From assembly GCA_947074115.1 (NCBI GenBank), contig CAMTOK010000011.1, forward strand, positions 1 to 34,099: DNA of 34,099 bases, written 5' to 3'. This document shows positions 8,086 to 16,043 of this stretch, one piece after another. The stretch comes from an uncultured Erysipelotrichaceae bacterium. Lineage in GTDB: Bacteria; Bacillota_I; Bacilli_A; Erysipelotrichales; Coprobacillaceae. A program made the translations under genes and the position numbers. How positions within the stretch are numbered: position 1 is the first letter of the stretch; each line of letters starts with the position of its first letter. The notes below the pieces were generated by a model that did no database searches, was not told the DNA's origin, and worked only from the letters and a program-made list of their open reading frames with translations.

Positions 8086-9004
8086 GATCTTCAATCTCCT
8101 TTCCTGTTAATTTTTTATACATTGACAATTGTTTTCTTTTGTTCATAATAACTGGTATTGTTAAAGCCACTGCGACAATAATGGCAGTTAATAGTTTTAA
8201 ATCATCAGTATTTAATCCTAATTGTAAGACGATAACAATAACGAAACGATAAACAATAGAACCTAACATAATCGCTAATAATTTGACAGCAAAGCCACCT
8301 TTTTTACCAAAGATCACTTCACCGATGACGATAGAAGCAAGCCCAATGACAATAGCCCCTGTCCCCATACGGACGTCAGCTGACCCTTGTTGTTGTGCAA
8401 TAATCGCACCTGAGAAAGCCACCAAACCATTTGAAATCATAAGTGCTAATACTTTAGTAAAGTTTGTATTTACCCCTAATGAACGTACCATTTGTTCATT
8501 ATTTCCTGTCGCTCTAATAGCTGAACCGAGTTCAGTTCCAAAGAACCAATAGAGAAGGGCAATGACAATCACAGCAAATATAACACCAATAATAATAACA
8601 ACCATGTTTAATGATAAATTCGTTTGATTTGCTAAACCTTTAAATAATGTTTCAATTCTAAGAAGAGGGATGTTAGAACGTCCCATGATTCTTAAGTTAA
8701 TAGAATACAGACCAATTTGAGTCAGGATACCAGCAAGGATTGCTGGTATCTTGCATTTAGTATGGAGTAATCCAGTTACAAGCCCAGCGATAAAACCAGC
8801 TAATGTTGCCACTAGCAAAGAAATAATTGGGTCAACACCATTTGTTAAGGCGATAGCACATACTGCACCACCTGTGGCGAAACTTCCATCGACTGTTAAG
8901 TCTGCAAAATCTAATAATCTAAATGTGACAAAGACACCTAAAGCCATGAAACCCCAAAGAATCCCTTGTCCTAATGCTCCTTGTAATGATAATAAAAGAC
9001 TCAT
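8078..9004 (-). CDS. ABC transporter permease (TrpY-like)
   Basis: A 308-residue integral membrane protein with about eight to ten hydrophobic helices. It belongs to the permease group related to branched-chain amino-acid permeases, with the N-terminal block FVTFRLLDFADLTVDGSFATGG (about 25-46) typical of the TrpY/YjfF-like class. GSAIRATGNNEQMVRSLGVN (about 160-179) is the cytoplasmic EAA-type coupling loop that contacts the ATPase. AGGAG lies nine bases before the ATG. It starts ten bases after the lipoprotein gene ends, and its last codons overlap the ATPase gene. Confidence 0.92.
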   Translation of the reverse strand: MSLLLSLQGALGQGILWGFMALGVFVTFRLLDFADLTVDGSFATGGAVCAIALTNGVDPIISLLVATLAGFIAGLVTGLLHTKCKIPAILAGILTQIGLYSINLRIMGRSNIPLLRIETLFKGLANQTNLSLNMVVIIIGVIFAVIVIALLYWFFGTELGSAIRATGNNEQMVRSLGVNTNFTKVLALMISNGLVAFSGAIIAQQQGSADVRMGTGAIVIGLASIVIGEVIFGKKGGFAVKLLAIMLGSIVYRFVIVIVLQLGLNTDDLKLLTAIIVAVALTIPVIMNKRKQLSMYKKLTGKEIEDHA

Positions 9005-9014
9005 TATATAACTC

Positions 9015-9998
9015 CTATTCTACAATGTTTGCGTTTGCGAATGCTTCACCAGTAATATCTACACCGATTTCAGCTGCAGTTGTTTTGTTAATTGTTAACT
9101 CACAATCTTCACCTGGTAAATAAGCAACTGGCATTTTATCAGGTGTATTTTCACCTTTTAAGATAGCAAGAGCTTGTTGACCAGCTAATTTTCCTAAGTT
9201 AGTATAATTTAAACCATAAGTTGCTAAACCACCAGATTTAACCATACCGTCTTCACCAGTGATCACAGGTAATTTTCCTGGATTTGCAACTTGTGCAACA
9301 GCTGGCATATTTTCAGCTAATAAGTTATCAGTAGGGATATATAAAGCATCTACAGTTCCTACAATTGAACTTACTACTGATTGAATATCAGCAGAAGTTG
9401 AAACAGTTTTTCTTACAACTTCTAATCCTAATTCTTTTGCTTGAGTTTCAGCTAAATCAGCTTGTAAAATTGAGTTATCTTCTGAACCGTTATATAAAAT
9501 AGCGATTTTAGAAGCAGTTGGTACTAAATCTTTTAATAATTGTAATTGTTGATCAATTGGATTCATATCACTTGCACCAGTAATATTACCACCAGGTAAA
9601 TTGTAATCTTCAACTAATCCAGCATCTTTAGGATCAGTAACAGCACAGAATACGATAGGGATATCACTTGTTAATGATGCAGCAGCTTGTGATGTTCCAG
9701 TTGCAATTGTATAAATTAAATCAACTTGATCATTGATTAATTTTTGTGCAATTGTTGTTGCATTAGATGTATCTCCACCAGCATTATGATGTTCGATATT
9801 TTCTTCTAATACCCCAGCTGCTAATAATACTTCTTTAAAACCTTCATACGATTGATCTAAAGCGTCAAATGCTGCGATTTGAATAACCCCAACTTTCACT
9901 TCAGAAAGGTCTTTGGTTTTTGTATCTCCACCTTCATTAGATGAACATCCAGTCAATACAAGACCTAAAGCTAAAAATAAACCCATTAATTTTTTCAT
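9015..9998 (-). CDS. ABC transporter substrate-binding lipoprotein (TrpX-like)
   Basis: A 327-residue extracytoplasmic receptor of the ABC_sub_bind family (PF04392). A lipoprotein signal peptide ends in the lipobox LTGC, with the lipidated Cys at residue 18, followed by a Ser/Gly/Asp-rich linker. Family features include VGVIQIAAFDALDQSYEGF (about 37-55) and FCAVTDPKDAGLV (about 121-133). In streptococci TrpXYZ takes up tryptophan. Here the T-box upstream reads best as tyrosine-responsive, so tyrosine or a related aromatic amino acid is the likeliest ligand; this is inferred from regulation only. AGGGGA precedes the ATG. It is the first gene of the three-gene operon. Confidence 0.9.
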   Translation of the reverse strand: MKKLMGLFLALGLVLTGCSSNEGGDTKTKDLSEVKVGVIQIAAFDALDQSYEGFKEVLLAAGVLEENIEHHNAGGDTSNATTIAQKLINDQVDLIYTIATGTSQAAASLTSDIPIVFCAVTDPKDAGLVEDYNLPGGNITGASDMNPIDQQLQLLKDLVPTASKIAILYNGSEDNSILQADLAETQAKELGLEVVRKTVSTSADIQSVVSSIVGTVDALYIPTDNLLAENMPAVAQVANPGKLPVITGEDGMVKSGGLATYGLNYTNLGKLAGQQALAILKGENTPDKMPVAYLPGEDCELTINKTTAAEIGVDITGEAFANANIVE

Positions 9999-10020
9999 CT
10001 TAATTTTCCCCTTTTCTTAG

Positions 10021-10262
10021 AAATAAAAAAACTCGCTTTGAGGACGTCTAAACGTGTTACCACCCCAATTTGCTATACCTTCACAAGTACAACCTTAGCA
10101 AGTTTGAAACTTTCATAGATAACGTTATGACCCGGTTATTTTTGAAATAACACTCCTTGGTGTATTCAAAATCTCATCACGTATGATTTTCACCTGCCAT
10201 CATATCTCTTCATGTCACTAAGATTTTTACTTGTCCATATCAACGATTTCTTTATTTCTATA
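10021..10262 (-). promoter_or_regulatory. T-box leader (probable UAC/Tyr specifier) of the TrpXYZ-like operon
   Basis: Read on the minus strand, this leader has the loop-E pair AGUA ... GAA flanking a short stem (AAAAUC/GAUUUU), placing the specifier triplet directly after GAA. That triplet is UAC (complement of 10162-10164), followed by the expected purine A. The T-box sequence GGGGUGGUAACACG lies at 10066-10053, and a U-run follows at 10030-10021. The UGGU in the T-box would pair with an A73 discriminator, which fits tRNA-Tyr but not tRNA-Trp (G73). Uncharged tRNA would then promote readthrough into the importer genes. ACA (Thr) is the next-best reading of the specifier. Confidence 0.85.
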
Positions 10263-10274
10263 AATATACATATT

Positions 10275-10303
10275 ATCATAGAGTAGCATCCTAGATTTGT
10301 CAA
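10275..10303 (-). promoter_or_regulatory. Sigma-A-type promoter of the T-box/ABC operon
   Basis: On the minus strand TTGACA (complement of 10298-10303) and TATGAT (complement of 10275-10280) are exactly 17 bases apart, just upstream of the T-box leader. The stretch between this promoter and the ZIP terminator (10304-10372) is AT-rich and shows nothing else. Confidence 0.88.
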
Positions 10304-10372
10304 TCAAAAATACGTCATAATGATAATAAATTATCTTATATAGTAAATATTTTATCAAATTTTCTTAAAAAG

Positions 10373-10400
10373 CAAAAAAAGTGGAAAAATTATTCCACTA
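10373..10400 (-). terminator. Terminator of the ZIP gene
   Basis: On the minus strand AGTGGAA/TTCCACT forms a 7-bp stem with a 6-base loop followed by seven U. It begins at the stop codon of the ZIP transporter. Confidence 0.88.
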
Positions 10401-11186
10401 AGATAACATAATATCGAGAATCATCATAATGAGGAATCCTGCCATACAAGCTATGGCACCTATATCGATTTGATTCTTACAAGATGCTTCAGGAATTAAG
10501 TCTTCAACACAAACAAATAACATAGCTCCAGCTGCAAAACTTAATGCAAAGGGGAGAATATTAGAAATCATAGAAGCAAAGAAGTAACCGATTAAAGCTG
10601 CAGGTATTTCAATGATTCCTGAGAATTGGCCATACATTAATGCTTGGAATTTAGTTTTTCCATATTGATGCATTGGTAAAGAGATAGCTGTTCCTTCAGG
10701 GAAGTTTTGAATACCGATACCAATAGAAAGAATAAGAGCAGGGATTAAGTTTTCACTTGCACATGCAAAGGCAACCCCAACTGCTAAACCTTCTGGTATA
10801 TTGTGTAAAGTCATAGCTAACATTAATAATTGATTTTGTGAGAGCTTGGCTTTAACACCTTCAACTTCATGAGACAACATATGTTCATGAGGAAGAATTT
10901 TATCAATAACAGATAAAAAGAGTACACCACATAAGAATCCAAAAGGTATTATTAACAAATACCATTTACTAAGACCTTCAAGTAAGTCCATAGCCGGTAA
11001 GAGTAAAGAGAAAAATGATGCTGCTATCATGATCCCAGCGCTACTTCCGAGAGCTATTGAAACGAGATTTTTATTTTCTTTTTTTGTTACATACACTAAT
11101 GAAGCACCTAATAGTGTAGATAACCAGTTAAAAACAATAGCCCCAAGAAAAATCAAGAAAGGCATTTTAGTTAAAATTGAAAGCAT
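10398..11186 (-). CDS. ZIP-family metal transporter
   Basis: A 262-residue membrane protein with about eight helices. The two metal-site motifs of bacterial ZIP proteins are both present: HNIPEG at 128-133 (helix 4) and QNFPEG at 160-165 (helix 5). An EHMLSHEVEG stretch (101-110) in the long cytosolic loop supplies extra His/Glu. By family it carries Zn2+ and possibly Mn2+ or Fe2+ into the cell; the Gln in place of His in the second motif is common in the GufA-like branch. GAGAGGTG lies about six bases before the ATG. No clear metal-responsive operator is visible upstream. Confidence 0.92.
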   Translation of the reverse strand: MLSILTKMPFLIFLGAIVFNWLSTLLGASLVYVTKKENKNLVSIALGSSAGIMIAASFFSLLLPAMDLLEGLSKWYLLIIPFGFLCGVLFLSVIDKILPHEHMLSHEVEGVKAKLSQNQLLMLAMTLHNIPEGLAVGVAFACASENLIPALILSIGIGIQNFPEGTAISLPMHQYGKTKFQALMYGQFSGIIEIPAALIGYFFASMISNILPFALSFAAGAMLFVCVEDLIPEASCKNQIDIGAIACMAGFLIMMILDIMLS

Positions 11187-11208
11187 TGTTTCACCTCTCT
11201 ATAGAGTA

Positions 11209-11242
11209 TGAAAAAAGAGTAAATGTGTGACATTTACTCTAG
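11209..11242 (-). terminator. Terminator of the helical-repeat/cold-shock gene
   Basis: A 10 to 11-bp stem AGAGTAAATG/CATTTACTCT with a short loop is followed on the minus strand by a U-run (A-run at 11211-11216). It separates the ZIP gene from the gene upstream of it. Confidence 0.88.
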
Positions 11243-11251
11243 TTTTATAGG

Positions 11252-12499
11252 TTAATAGTTTATATCTTCATATAGAGTTTTAATTAAAACTGCTTTTAAT
11301 GTAGGAAGTTGTTTTTTAACATCAAATGTTTTCATGACTGTATATTCTACAACATCTCTCTTTTCAACATCTTCATCATAAATATAATCAGCTTGTCTAA
11401 AGAATAAGTTATCATCACCATCAACATAAATGCTTCCATAAGCTTTATCTTGATTATAGAATGAAACGCGTCCTTCTTGTCTTTCAATATATAATGATAA
11501 GTTGTCCATTAATGAGTTATATAAACGGTCATATAATTCACTACTTGTGTAATCAACAAATTCACTTGCACATGTAAATGCACTTGCATCTTTTTTGTTT
11601 TCACTTAATAAGTGATAAATCATTGATTCAATAATTTGTGCAGTTTCTTTAGCTTCAACAGTTTGTGTCATTTCAAGAACTTTTAAGTATAATGGTAATT
11701 CATCAAAATGATAACCTTTAATAAAGAAGTTATAAATTAAGTGAGTATAAGCTTCTTTTGTTTTTCCTGTATTTAAGTATAGATCATATAAAACATCAAA
11801 AGATTTTACTTGAGAAATTTTATTACCTAAAGCTAAATAAGCGTTTTCTGCTTCTTCATATCTTTCACATTGAACTAATGCATAAGCTCTATAATACTGA
11901 ATCCATGATAAGTTGTTATAATGCCATTGAATAGGTTGTGTTAATGCTTGATTTGCACATTCAATAACACCTTTATAATCTTGTGACTCATAAAGAGAAC
12001 GAACTTTTAAACGGTACCATTTTTCACGTTTTGATTCAAATTCTTTTCCTTCTTTATTAACAAATGGGGCAGTACTTAATTTTTGCGCATCTAATAAATT
12101 TAATAAAGATAATAGTTTTTTATAGTCAATATCTTTTCTTGTTTGCACATATTTCATTGCTTTGTTAATAGTTGCTTCATAAGGAGAGTACTTTTCTTGT
12201 TTACAAAGGTTTGTGATTTCGTCTACCATTGAAAAGAAAACATTTTCCTTTTCTTCAATTGTTTTTTCATCAACGTTAATAAATTTATTATAAAGTGCAT
12301 AACCATAGTGAGGAATAAAACTTTTTAATCCTTCACCTACTTGTAAGAAAGTACGTCCAACTTCAATAGCGTCATCTGTCTTACCTTGATTTTTTAATTC
12401 TTTAACATAATCCATAGCTTGAAAATCATTAAAAGTGCTAGGATCGTTTTCAAAACGTTCAAAATAATATTTTAAATCTTTTGGTTCACGTTTTTCCAT
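11252..12499 (-). CDS. Helical-repeat (TPR-like) protein with C-terminal cold-shock-like domain
   Basis: A 415-residue soluble protein that I cannot name. Residues about 10-330 are almost all helical, with TPR-like pairs such as YYRAYALVQCERYEEAENAYLAL (about 202-224) and VLYDLYLNTGKTKEAYTHLI. The last 75 residues (341-415) look like a cold-shock/OB fold: EGRVSFYN aligns with GKVKWFN, KAYGSIYV with RNP1 KGFGFI, and NLFFRQAD with RNP2 VFVHFS. Some aromatic RNP positions are changed, so nucleic-acid binding is an inference. The ATG at 12499 is chosen over a GTG at 12508 because GAGGTG lies seven bases upstream. It has its own promoter and terminator and follows glmS. Confidence 0.8.
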   Translation of the reverse strand: MEKREPKDLKYYFERFENDPSTFNDFQAMDYVKELKNQGKTDDAIEVGRTFLQVGEGLKSFIPHYGYALYNKFINVDEKTIEEKENVFFSMVDEITNLCKQEKYSPYEATINKAMKYVQTRKDIDYKKLLSLLNLLDAQKLSTAPFVNKEGKEFESKREKWYRLKVRSLYESQDYKGVIECANQALTQPIQWHYNNLSWIQYYRAYALVQCERYEEAENAYLALGNKISQVKSFDVLYDLYLNTGKTKEAYTHLIYNFFIKGYHFDELPLYLKVLEMTQTVEAKETAQIIESMIYHLLSENKKDASAFTCASEFVDYTSSELYDRLYNSLMDNLSLYIERQEGRVSFYNQDKAYGSIYVDGDDNLFFRQADYIYDEDVEKRDVVEYTVMKTFDVKKQLPTLKAVLIKTLYEDINY

Positions 12500-12518
12500 A
12501 TCAATCACCTCGATAGAT

Positions 12519-12547
12519 ATTATATCAATTTAAAAAGTTAAAGTGAA
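12519..12547 (-). promoter_or_regulatory. Promoter of the helical-repeat/cold-shock gene
   Basis: On the minus strand TTCACT (complement of 12542-12547) and TATAAT (complement of 12519-12524) are 17 bases apart, directly upstream of the ribosome site. The -35 is weak (4 of 6). Confidence 0.6.
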
Positions 12548-12576
12548 GAAAAAAACCAAGTTTTCACTTGGTTTTA
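12548..12576 (-). terminator. Terminator of glmS
   Basis: On the minus strand AAAACCAAGT/ACTTGGTTTT makes a 10-bp stem capped by a GAAA tetraloop, then more U. It starts at the glmS stop codon. Confidence 0.9.
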
Positions 12577-14373
12577 TTCTACAGTGACTGATTTAGCTAA
12601 GTTTCTTGGTTTATCTACATCGCAACCTTTAATGTTTGCAGCAAAATACGCCATAAGTTGTAAAGGAATAGCGACAAGAATTGTTTGTAAAATTGGAGAA
12701 ACATAAGGTAACACATAAGTGTAACGTGCATCAATAGGAGGGTTAAGGCTATTTGTAATTAAAATAACTTCTGCTCCTCTGGCAATTGTTTCTTGAATAT
12801 TGCTCATTGTTTTAGCAGCAATATGTGGTTGAGTTGCCACGGCAATAACAATTGAACCTTCTTCTATTAATGCAATAGGTCCATGTTTTAATTCACCAGC
12901 AACATAAGCATCTGCGTGAATATAAGACACTTCTTTTAATTTAAGTGCGCCTTCTAATACGCTTGTATAATCTAAACCTCTACCAATAAAGTAAGCATCT
13001 CTTTGATGTTCTAATAATGAGGCAAATTGTTCAAATGAATCAATGTCGCCTAATATCTTTTGAACGAGATTTGGTAAGTCTTTTAATTCATGGATTGCTT
13101 TTAAATCAACGTGTCCAAATTGTTGTGCAACATAGTATGCAAATAAGATGAGTAACACAAGTTGAGTTGTATAAGCTTTCGTTGATGCAACAGCAATTTC
13201 TGGTCCTGCACAAGTGTATAAAACATAGTCAGCATCTCTTGATATCGTGCTTCCTAAAACGTTTGCGACAGCAATTGTTGTTGCGCCTTTACTTTTAGCA
13301 AGACGAAGCGCTGCTAAAGTATCAGCTGTTTCACCTGATTGAGAGACAAAAATACACAATGTCTTTTCATCAATGACAGGATCGTTATATCTATATTCAC
13401 TTGCGACATCTTTAAAAACAGGAACTTTGATGAGATGTTCTAAAATATGAGCACCACATAAACTTGCATGATATGCAGTTCCGCATGCAACAAAGTGAAC
13501 TTTATTAAATTGTTTAAAATCAATATTATCTAATTCATCTAATTTTATAGTTTCATCTTGAATACGTCCTCGTAATGTTTCTTGAATAACATGAGGTTGT
13601 TCAAAGATTTCTTTTAACATGAAAGTGTCATATCCATCTTTCTTTGCTGCTTCTAAATCATAAGGTACAGTAACAAGTTCTTTTTTGATTGTTCTAAAAT
13701 TCTTATTTAAGAAAGTAATAGAATCAGTTTTTAAAACAGCAATTTCATAATCATCTAAGAAGTAGACATCTTTCGTATACTCTAATAATGCCGGTATGTC
13801 ACTAGCAGCAACATAAGCACCATCACATTTTCCAATAATTAAAGGACTATCTTTTTTAACAACAATGATTTGATCAGGTTCATGTGTTGTGATAATACAC
13901 AATGCATAACTTCCTTCAATTCTTTCAATCACTTTTCTTGTTGCTTCTAACATGTCCCCTTGGTAGTAGTAGTCTAACAGTAAAACAACGACTTCACTGT
14001 CAGTTTCAGAATGAAAGTGATATCCATGTTCAAGTAATTCATCTTTCAATTCTTTATAATTCTCAATAATTCCATTATGAACTAATGAAATTGTTTCATC
14101 ACCATTTGTATGAGGATGAGAATTCAAATGGGAAGGGATCCCATGAGTTGCCCATCGTGTATGGCCAATACCTACATGACCCTCCAAATGATAATCTTCT
14201 AATTTTGTTTCCAATTGAGCAAGACGTCCTTTACATTTGACTGTTTTTAAACCAGAGTTCTCAATTGTTGTCACACCGGCACTATCATAACCTCTGTATT
14301 CGAGTTTAGATAATCCCTGCATTAAAAAGGGCAAAGCTGGTCCTTTACCACTAAAAGCTGTAATTCCACACAT
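12574..14373 (-). CDS. glmS: Glutamine-fructose-6-phosphate aminotransferase (GlmS)
   Basis: A 599-residue enzyme that makes glucosamine-6-phosphate from fructose-6-phosphate and glutamine, the entry step to UDP-GlcNAc and peptidoglycan. After Met removal the nucleophile Cys (residue 2, MCGITAFSGKG) heads a class-II glutaminase domain with YRGYDSAG, HTRWATHG and HNGIIENY. Two SIS sugar-isomerase domains follow, with SQSGETADT at about 345-353, and the C-terminal DKPRNLAKSVTVE closes the active site as in all GlmS. The length is standard. AGGAGGA precedes the ATG. Expression is controlled by the glmS ribozyme 47 bases upstream of the start. Confidence 0.97.
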   Translation of the reverse strand: MCGITAFSGKGPALPFLMQGLSKLEYRGYDSAGVTTIENSGLKTVKCKGRLAQLETKLEDYHLEGHVGIGHTRWATHGIPSHLNSHPHTNGDETISLVHNGIIENYKELKDELLEHGYHFHSETDSEVVVLLLDYYYQGDMLEATRKVIERIEGSYALCIITTHEPDQIIVVKKDSPLIIGKCDGAYVAASDIPALLEYTKDVYFLDDYEIAVLKTDSITFLNKNFRTIKKELVTVPYDLEAAKKDGYDTFMLKEIFEQPHVIQETLRGRIQDETIKLDELDNIDFKQFNKVHFVACGTAYHASLCGAHILEHLIKVPVFKDVASEYRYNDPVIDEKTLCIFVSQSGETADTLAALRLAKSKGATTIAVANVLGSTISRDADYVLYTCAGPEIAVASTKAYTTQLVLLILFAYYVAQQFGHVDLKAIHELKDLPNLVQKILGDIDSFEQFASLLEHQRDAYFIGRGLDYTSVLEGALKLKEVSYIHADAYVAGELKHGPIALIEEGSIVIAVATQPHIAAKTMSNIQETIARGAEVILITNSLNPPIDARYTYVLPYVSPILQTILVAIPLQLMAYFAANIKGCDVDKPRNLAKSVTVE

Positions 14374-14420
14374 TAAAAAATTCCTCCTATAGATTTGTGT
14401 AGTTACTATAGAGACATACC

Positions 14421-14545
14421 GAGTGAAATTTGTTTAATGATTGCTCATTATCTTTGCTCACTGTTTAGGTAGTATGATACCTCCAGATCATCCGCCGAAT
14501 ATTTCGATAAATCTGGTCCTCGTCAACTCATAGAGTCCTGGCGCT
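14421..14545 (-). ncRNA. glmS self-cleaving ribozyme/riboswitch
   Basis: Read on the minus strand, AGCGCCAGGACU begins at 14545, with the expected cleavage between A (14545) and G (14544). The conserved core GUUGACGAGGA follows, then UUAUCGAA and UUCGGCGGAUG, which form the double-pseudoknot active site. A hairpin GGUAUCAUACUACC and a longer P4-type arm (AGUGA...UCACU) end near 14421. The class cleaves its own mRNA when glucosamine-6-phosphate is bound. All core blocks are intact. Confidence 0.95.
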
Positions 14546-14683
14546 AAGTCTTTTGCTTTCTCTAAGTAACGTGATTAATTATACATATTATTTTATGCGA
14601 GTGTTTTCATATGTTGAAACAATAAACCCATATTTTTATGAAATAATACAAAATCATCTATTTTAATTAAACTATGTCGACTA

Positions 14684-14696
14684 ATGATTATCATTT
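14684..14696. promoter_or_regulatory. Fur-box-like palindrome
   Basis: AATGATTATCATT is a perfect 6-1-6 palindrome matching the central 13 positions of the classical Fur consensus (AATGATAATCATT). It lies 90 bases upstream of the PemK-like start. A 13-base AT-rich palindrome can arise by chance, so this is only a candidate operator. Confidence 0.3.
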
Positions 14697-14704
14697 AAAA
14701 TAAA

Positions 14705-14728
14705 AAAATCTTACTCCTAATAGATTTT
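14705..14728 (-). terminator. Terminator-like hairpin with no visible gene
   Basis: AAAATCT/AGATTTT forms a 7-bp stem with a 10-base loop; on the minus strand it is followed by a U-run. No minus-strand gene precedes it. It could stop antisense transcription before the glmS promoter. Confidence 0.35.
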
Positions 14729-14786
14729 ATGAATAAAAATAAGCAAAGTGATAAAAATGGATGTATATAAAGTTAGGAGGTAAGTT

Positions 14787-15311
14787 ATGGGTATGAAGGG
14801 TAATCTCTTAGAGATCAATAAATCTTTAGAGAGATTAAAAAAATCTGGAGTCTACGATGTTGAAAAATATAGTTTTGCATTATTGCACCAGACCAATCAA
14901 CTTGAATATTTTTACTGTCATTTGGTGAAAGATGGAGATTGTGATCAAACATTCTATCATATTAATAGAAGACCACAAGTTCATCAACTTGCATACTTTA
15001 ATATAGGAAGAGGATTCCCAAAAGAATTAATGGATGGACATTGGTGTTACATATTAAAAGATATGGGTTATAAAATGCTTGTTGTACCATGTACATCTAT
15101 TAAAGAAGATTCAACACCAGTAAATCCTTTATTTGAAAAGGATATTAAAATAAAAAACAAAGAACACGAATCACAATGTCGTCTTCAATTAAGTGATATC
15201 CGTTCTGTAGATATTCAACGTCTTGATTTAAGAAAAGAATTTTATGATGTTTTAGATGATGAAGAAGAAGTGAGTGAATTTGTACAAAAGAATTTATTTG
15301 AAAATGTCTAA
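14787..15311 (+). CDS. PemK/MazF-like protein without a partner antitoxin
   Basis: A 174-residue protein. The middle resembles the PemK/MazF fold: VHQLAYFNIGRGFPKELMDG (about 66-85) fits the first strand and loop, KMLVVPCTSIKEDS (about 97-110) fits the conserved VVVAPLTS strand, and QLSDIRSVDIQRLDL (about 134-148) fits the helix that closes the fold. It has about 65 extra N-terminal residues and an acidic C-terminal tail. MazF-type proteins are mRNA endonucleases; whether this one is active cannot be seen, and no small antitoxin gene adjoins it. AGGAGG lies six bases before the ATG. The next gene starts 36 bases downstream. Confidence 0.6.
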   Translation: MGMKGNLLEINKSLERLKKSGVYDVEKYSFALLHQTNQLEYFYCHLVKDGDCDQTFYHINRRPQVHQLAYFNIGRGFPKELMDGHWCYILKDMGYKMLVVPCTSIKEDSTPVNPLFEKDIKIKNKEHESQCRLQLSDIRSVDIQRLDLRKEFYDVLDDEEEVSEFVQKNLFENV

Positions 15312-15347
15312 TATTTCCTGTATAGTCTTAAAAAAGGGGATAGAGAT

Positions 15348-16043
15348 ATGACATTTTCTAGTGGATTAAAAAAAGGTCTGCCTATAGCCCTGGGATACTT
15401 TCCAGTGGCTTTTTCTTTTGGTGCCTTAGCTTTAAGTAGTGGTTTACCTATTGGGTTAGCTTCTCTTATATCATTAACAAATTTAACGTCATCAGGCCAA
15501 TTTGCGGGATTAACATTAATTTTACATAACAGTTCTTATTTAGAGTTAATGATGACGATGATTTTTATTAATAGCCGTTATTTTTTAATGTCTTTGTCTT
15601 TAAGTCAAAAATTAAAACCAACAATGACAACATGGCAAAGAATGATCTTTTCTTTTGGTGTAACGGATGAAGTGTTTGCAGTTGCATCTTTAGAAGAAGA
15701 GAAATTGAGTTTTGAGTATTGTTTAGGACTGATCACATTACCTATTGTTGGGTGGAGTTTAGGGACTCTATGTGCAGAATTGTTTATGGGCTTACTGCCA
15801 TTAAGTTTACAAAACGCAATGGGAATAGCGTTATATGGGATGTTTATTGCGATTATTGTTCCTCCATCATGCCAACATAAAGAAATATTAGAAGTTGTCA
15901 TTGTGAGTGCAACAGTATCTATAGCGTTATTTTATATTCCAATCTTTCAAAGTTTAGGAAGTGGAATCCTTCTTATTATATCTTCTTGTATTGGTGCACT
16001 TTATGGGGCAATTCGTTATCCAAGAGAAGGGGGTATAGAATGA
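15348..16043 (+). CDS. azlC: Branched-chain amino acid exporter, large subunit AzlC
   Basis: A 231-residue membrane protein with seven to eight helices. The family opening GLKKGLPIALGYFPVAFSFG (about 6-25) and SLTNLTSSGQFAGL (about 42-55) are typical of AzlC, as is the length. AzlC and AzlD together form a LIV-E type exporter for branched-chain amino acids and their analogues such as 4-azaleucine. AAAAGGGGAT precedes the ATG. Its stop overlaps the azlD start as ATGA, so the subunits are translationally coupled. Confidence 0.92.
   Translation: MTFSSGLKKGLPIALGYFPVAFSFGALALSSGLPIGLASLISLTNLTSSGQFAGLTLILHNSSYLELMMTMIFINSRYFLMSLSLSQKLKPTMTTWQRMIFSFGVTDEVFAVASLEEEKLSFEYCLGLITLPIVGWSLGTLCAELFMGLLPLSLQNAMGIALYGMFIAIIVPPSCQHKEILEVVIVSATVSIALFYIPIFQSLGSGILLIISSCIGALYGAIRYPREGGIE

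Larger units (their letters stand above)
14546..14786. other. AT-rich intergenic region between glmS leader and the PemK-like gene
   Basis: This divergent spacer must hold the glmS promoter (minus) and possibly one for the gene at 14787. On the minus strand TAAAAT (complement of 14590-14595) and TATAAT (complement of 14578-14583) are possible -10 boxes, but neither has a convincing -35. It also contains a palindrome at 14684-14696 and a hairpin at 14705-14728, described separately. Confidence 0.5.

Noticed and set aside
8283-9011. Plus-strand open frames across the ABC permease
   Set aside because: They are antisense shadows of a well-supported permease gene, lack ribosome sites and show no family features.
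10021-10262. Tryptophan (UGG) specifier in the ABC operon T-box
   Set aside because: UGG occurs only on the 5' side of Stem I. The position after GAA reads UAC, and the T-box UGGU does not suit a G73 tRNA.
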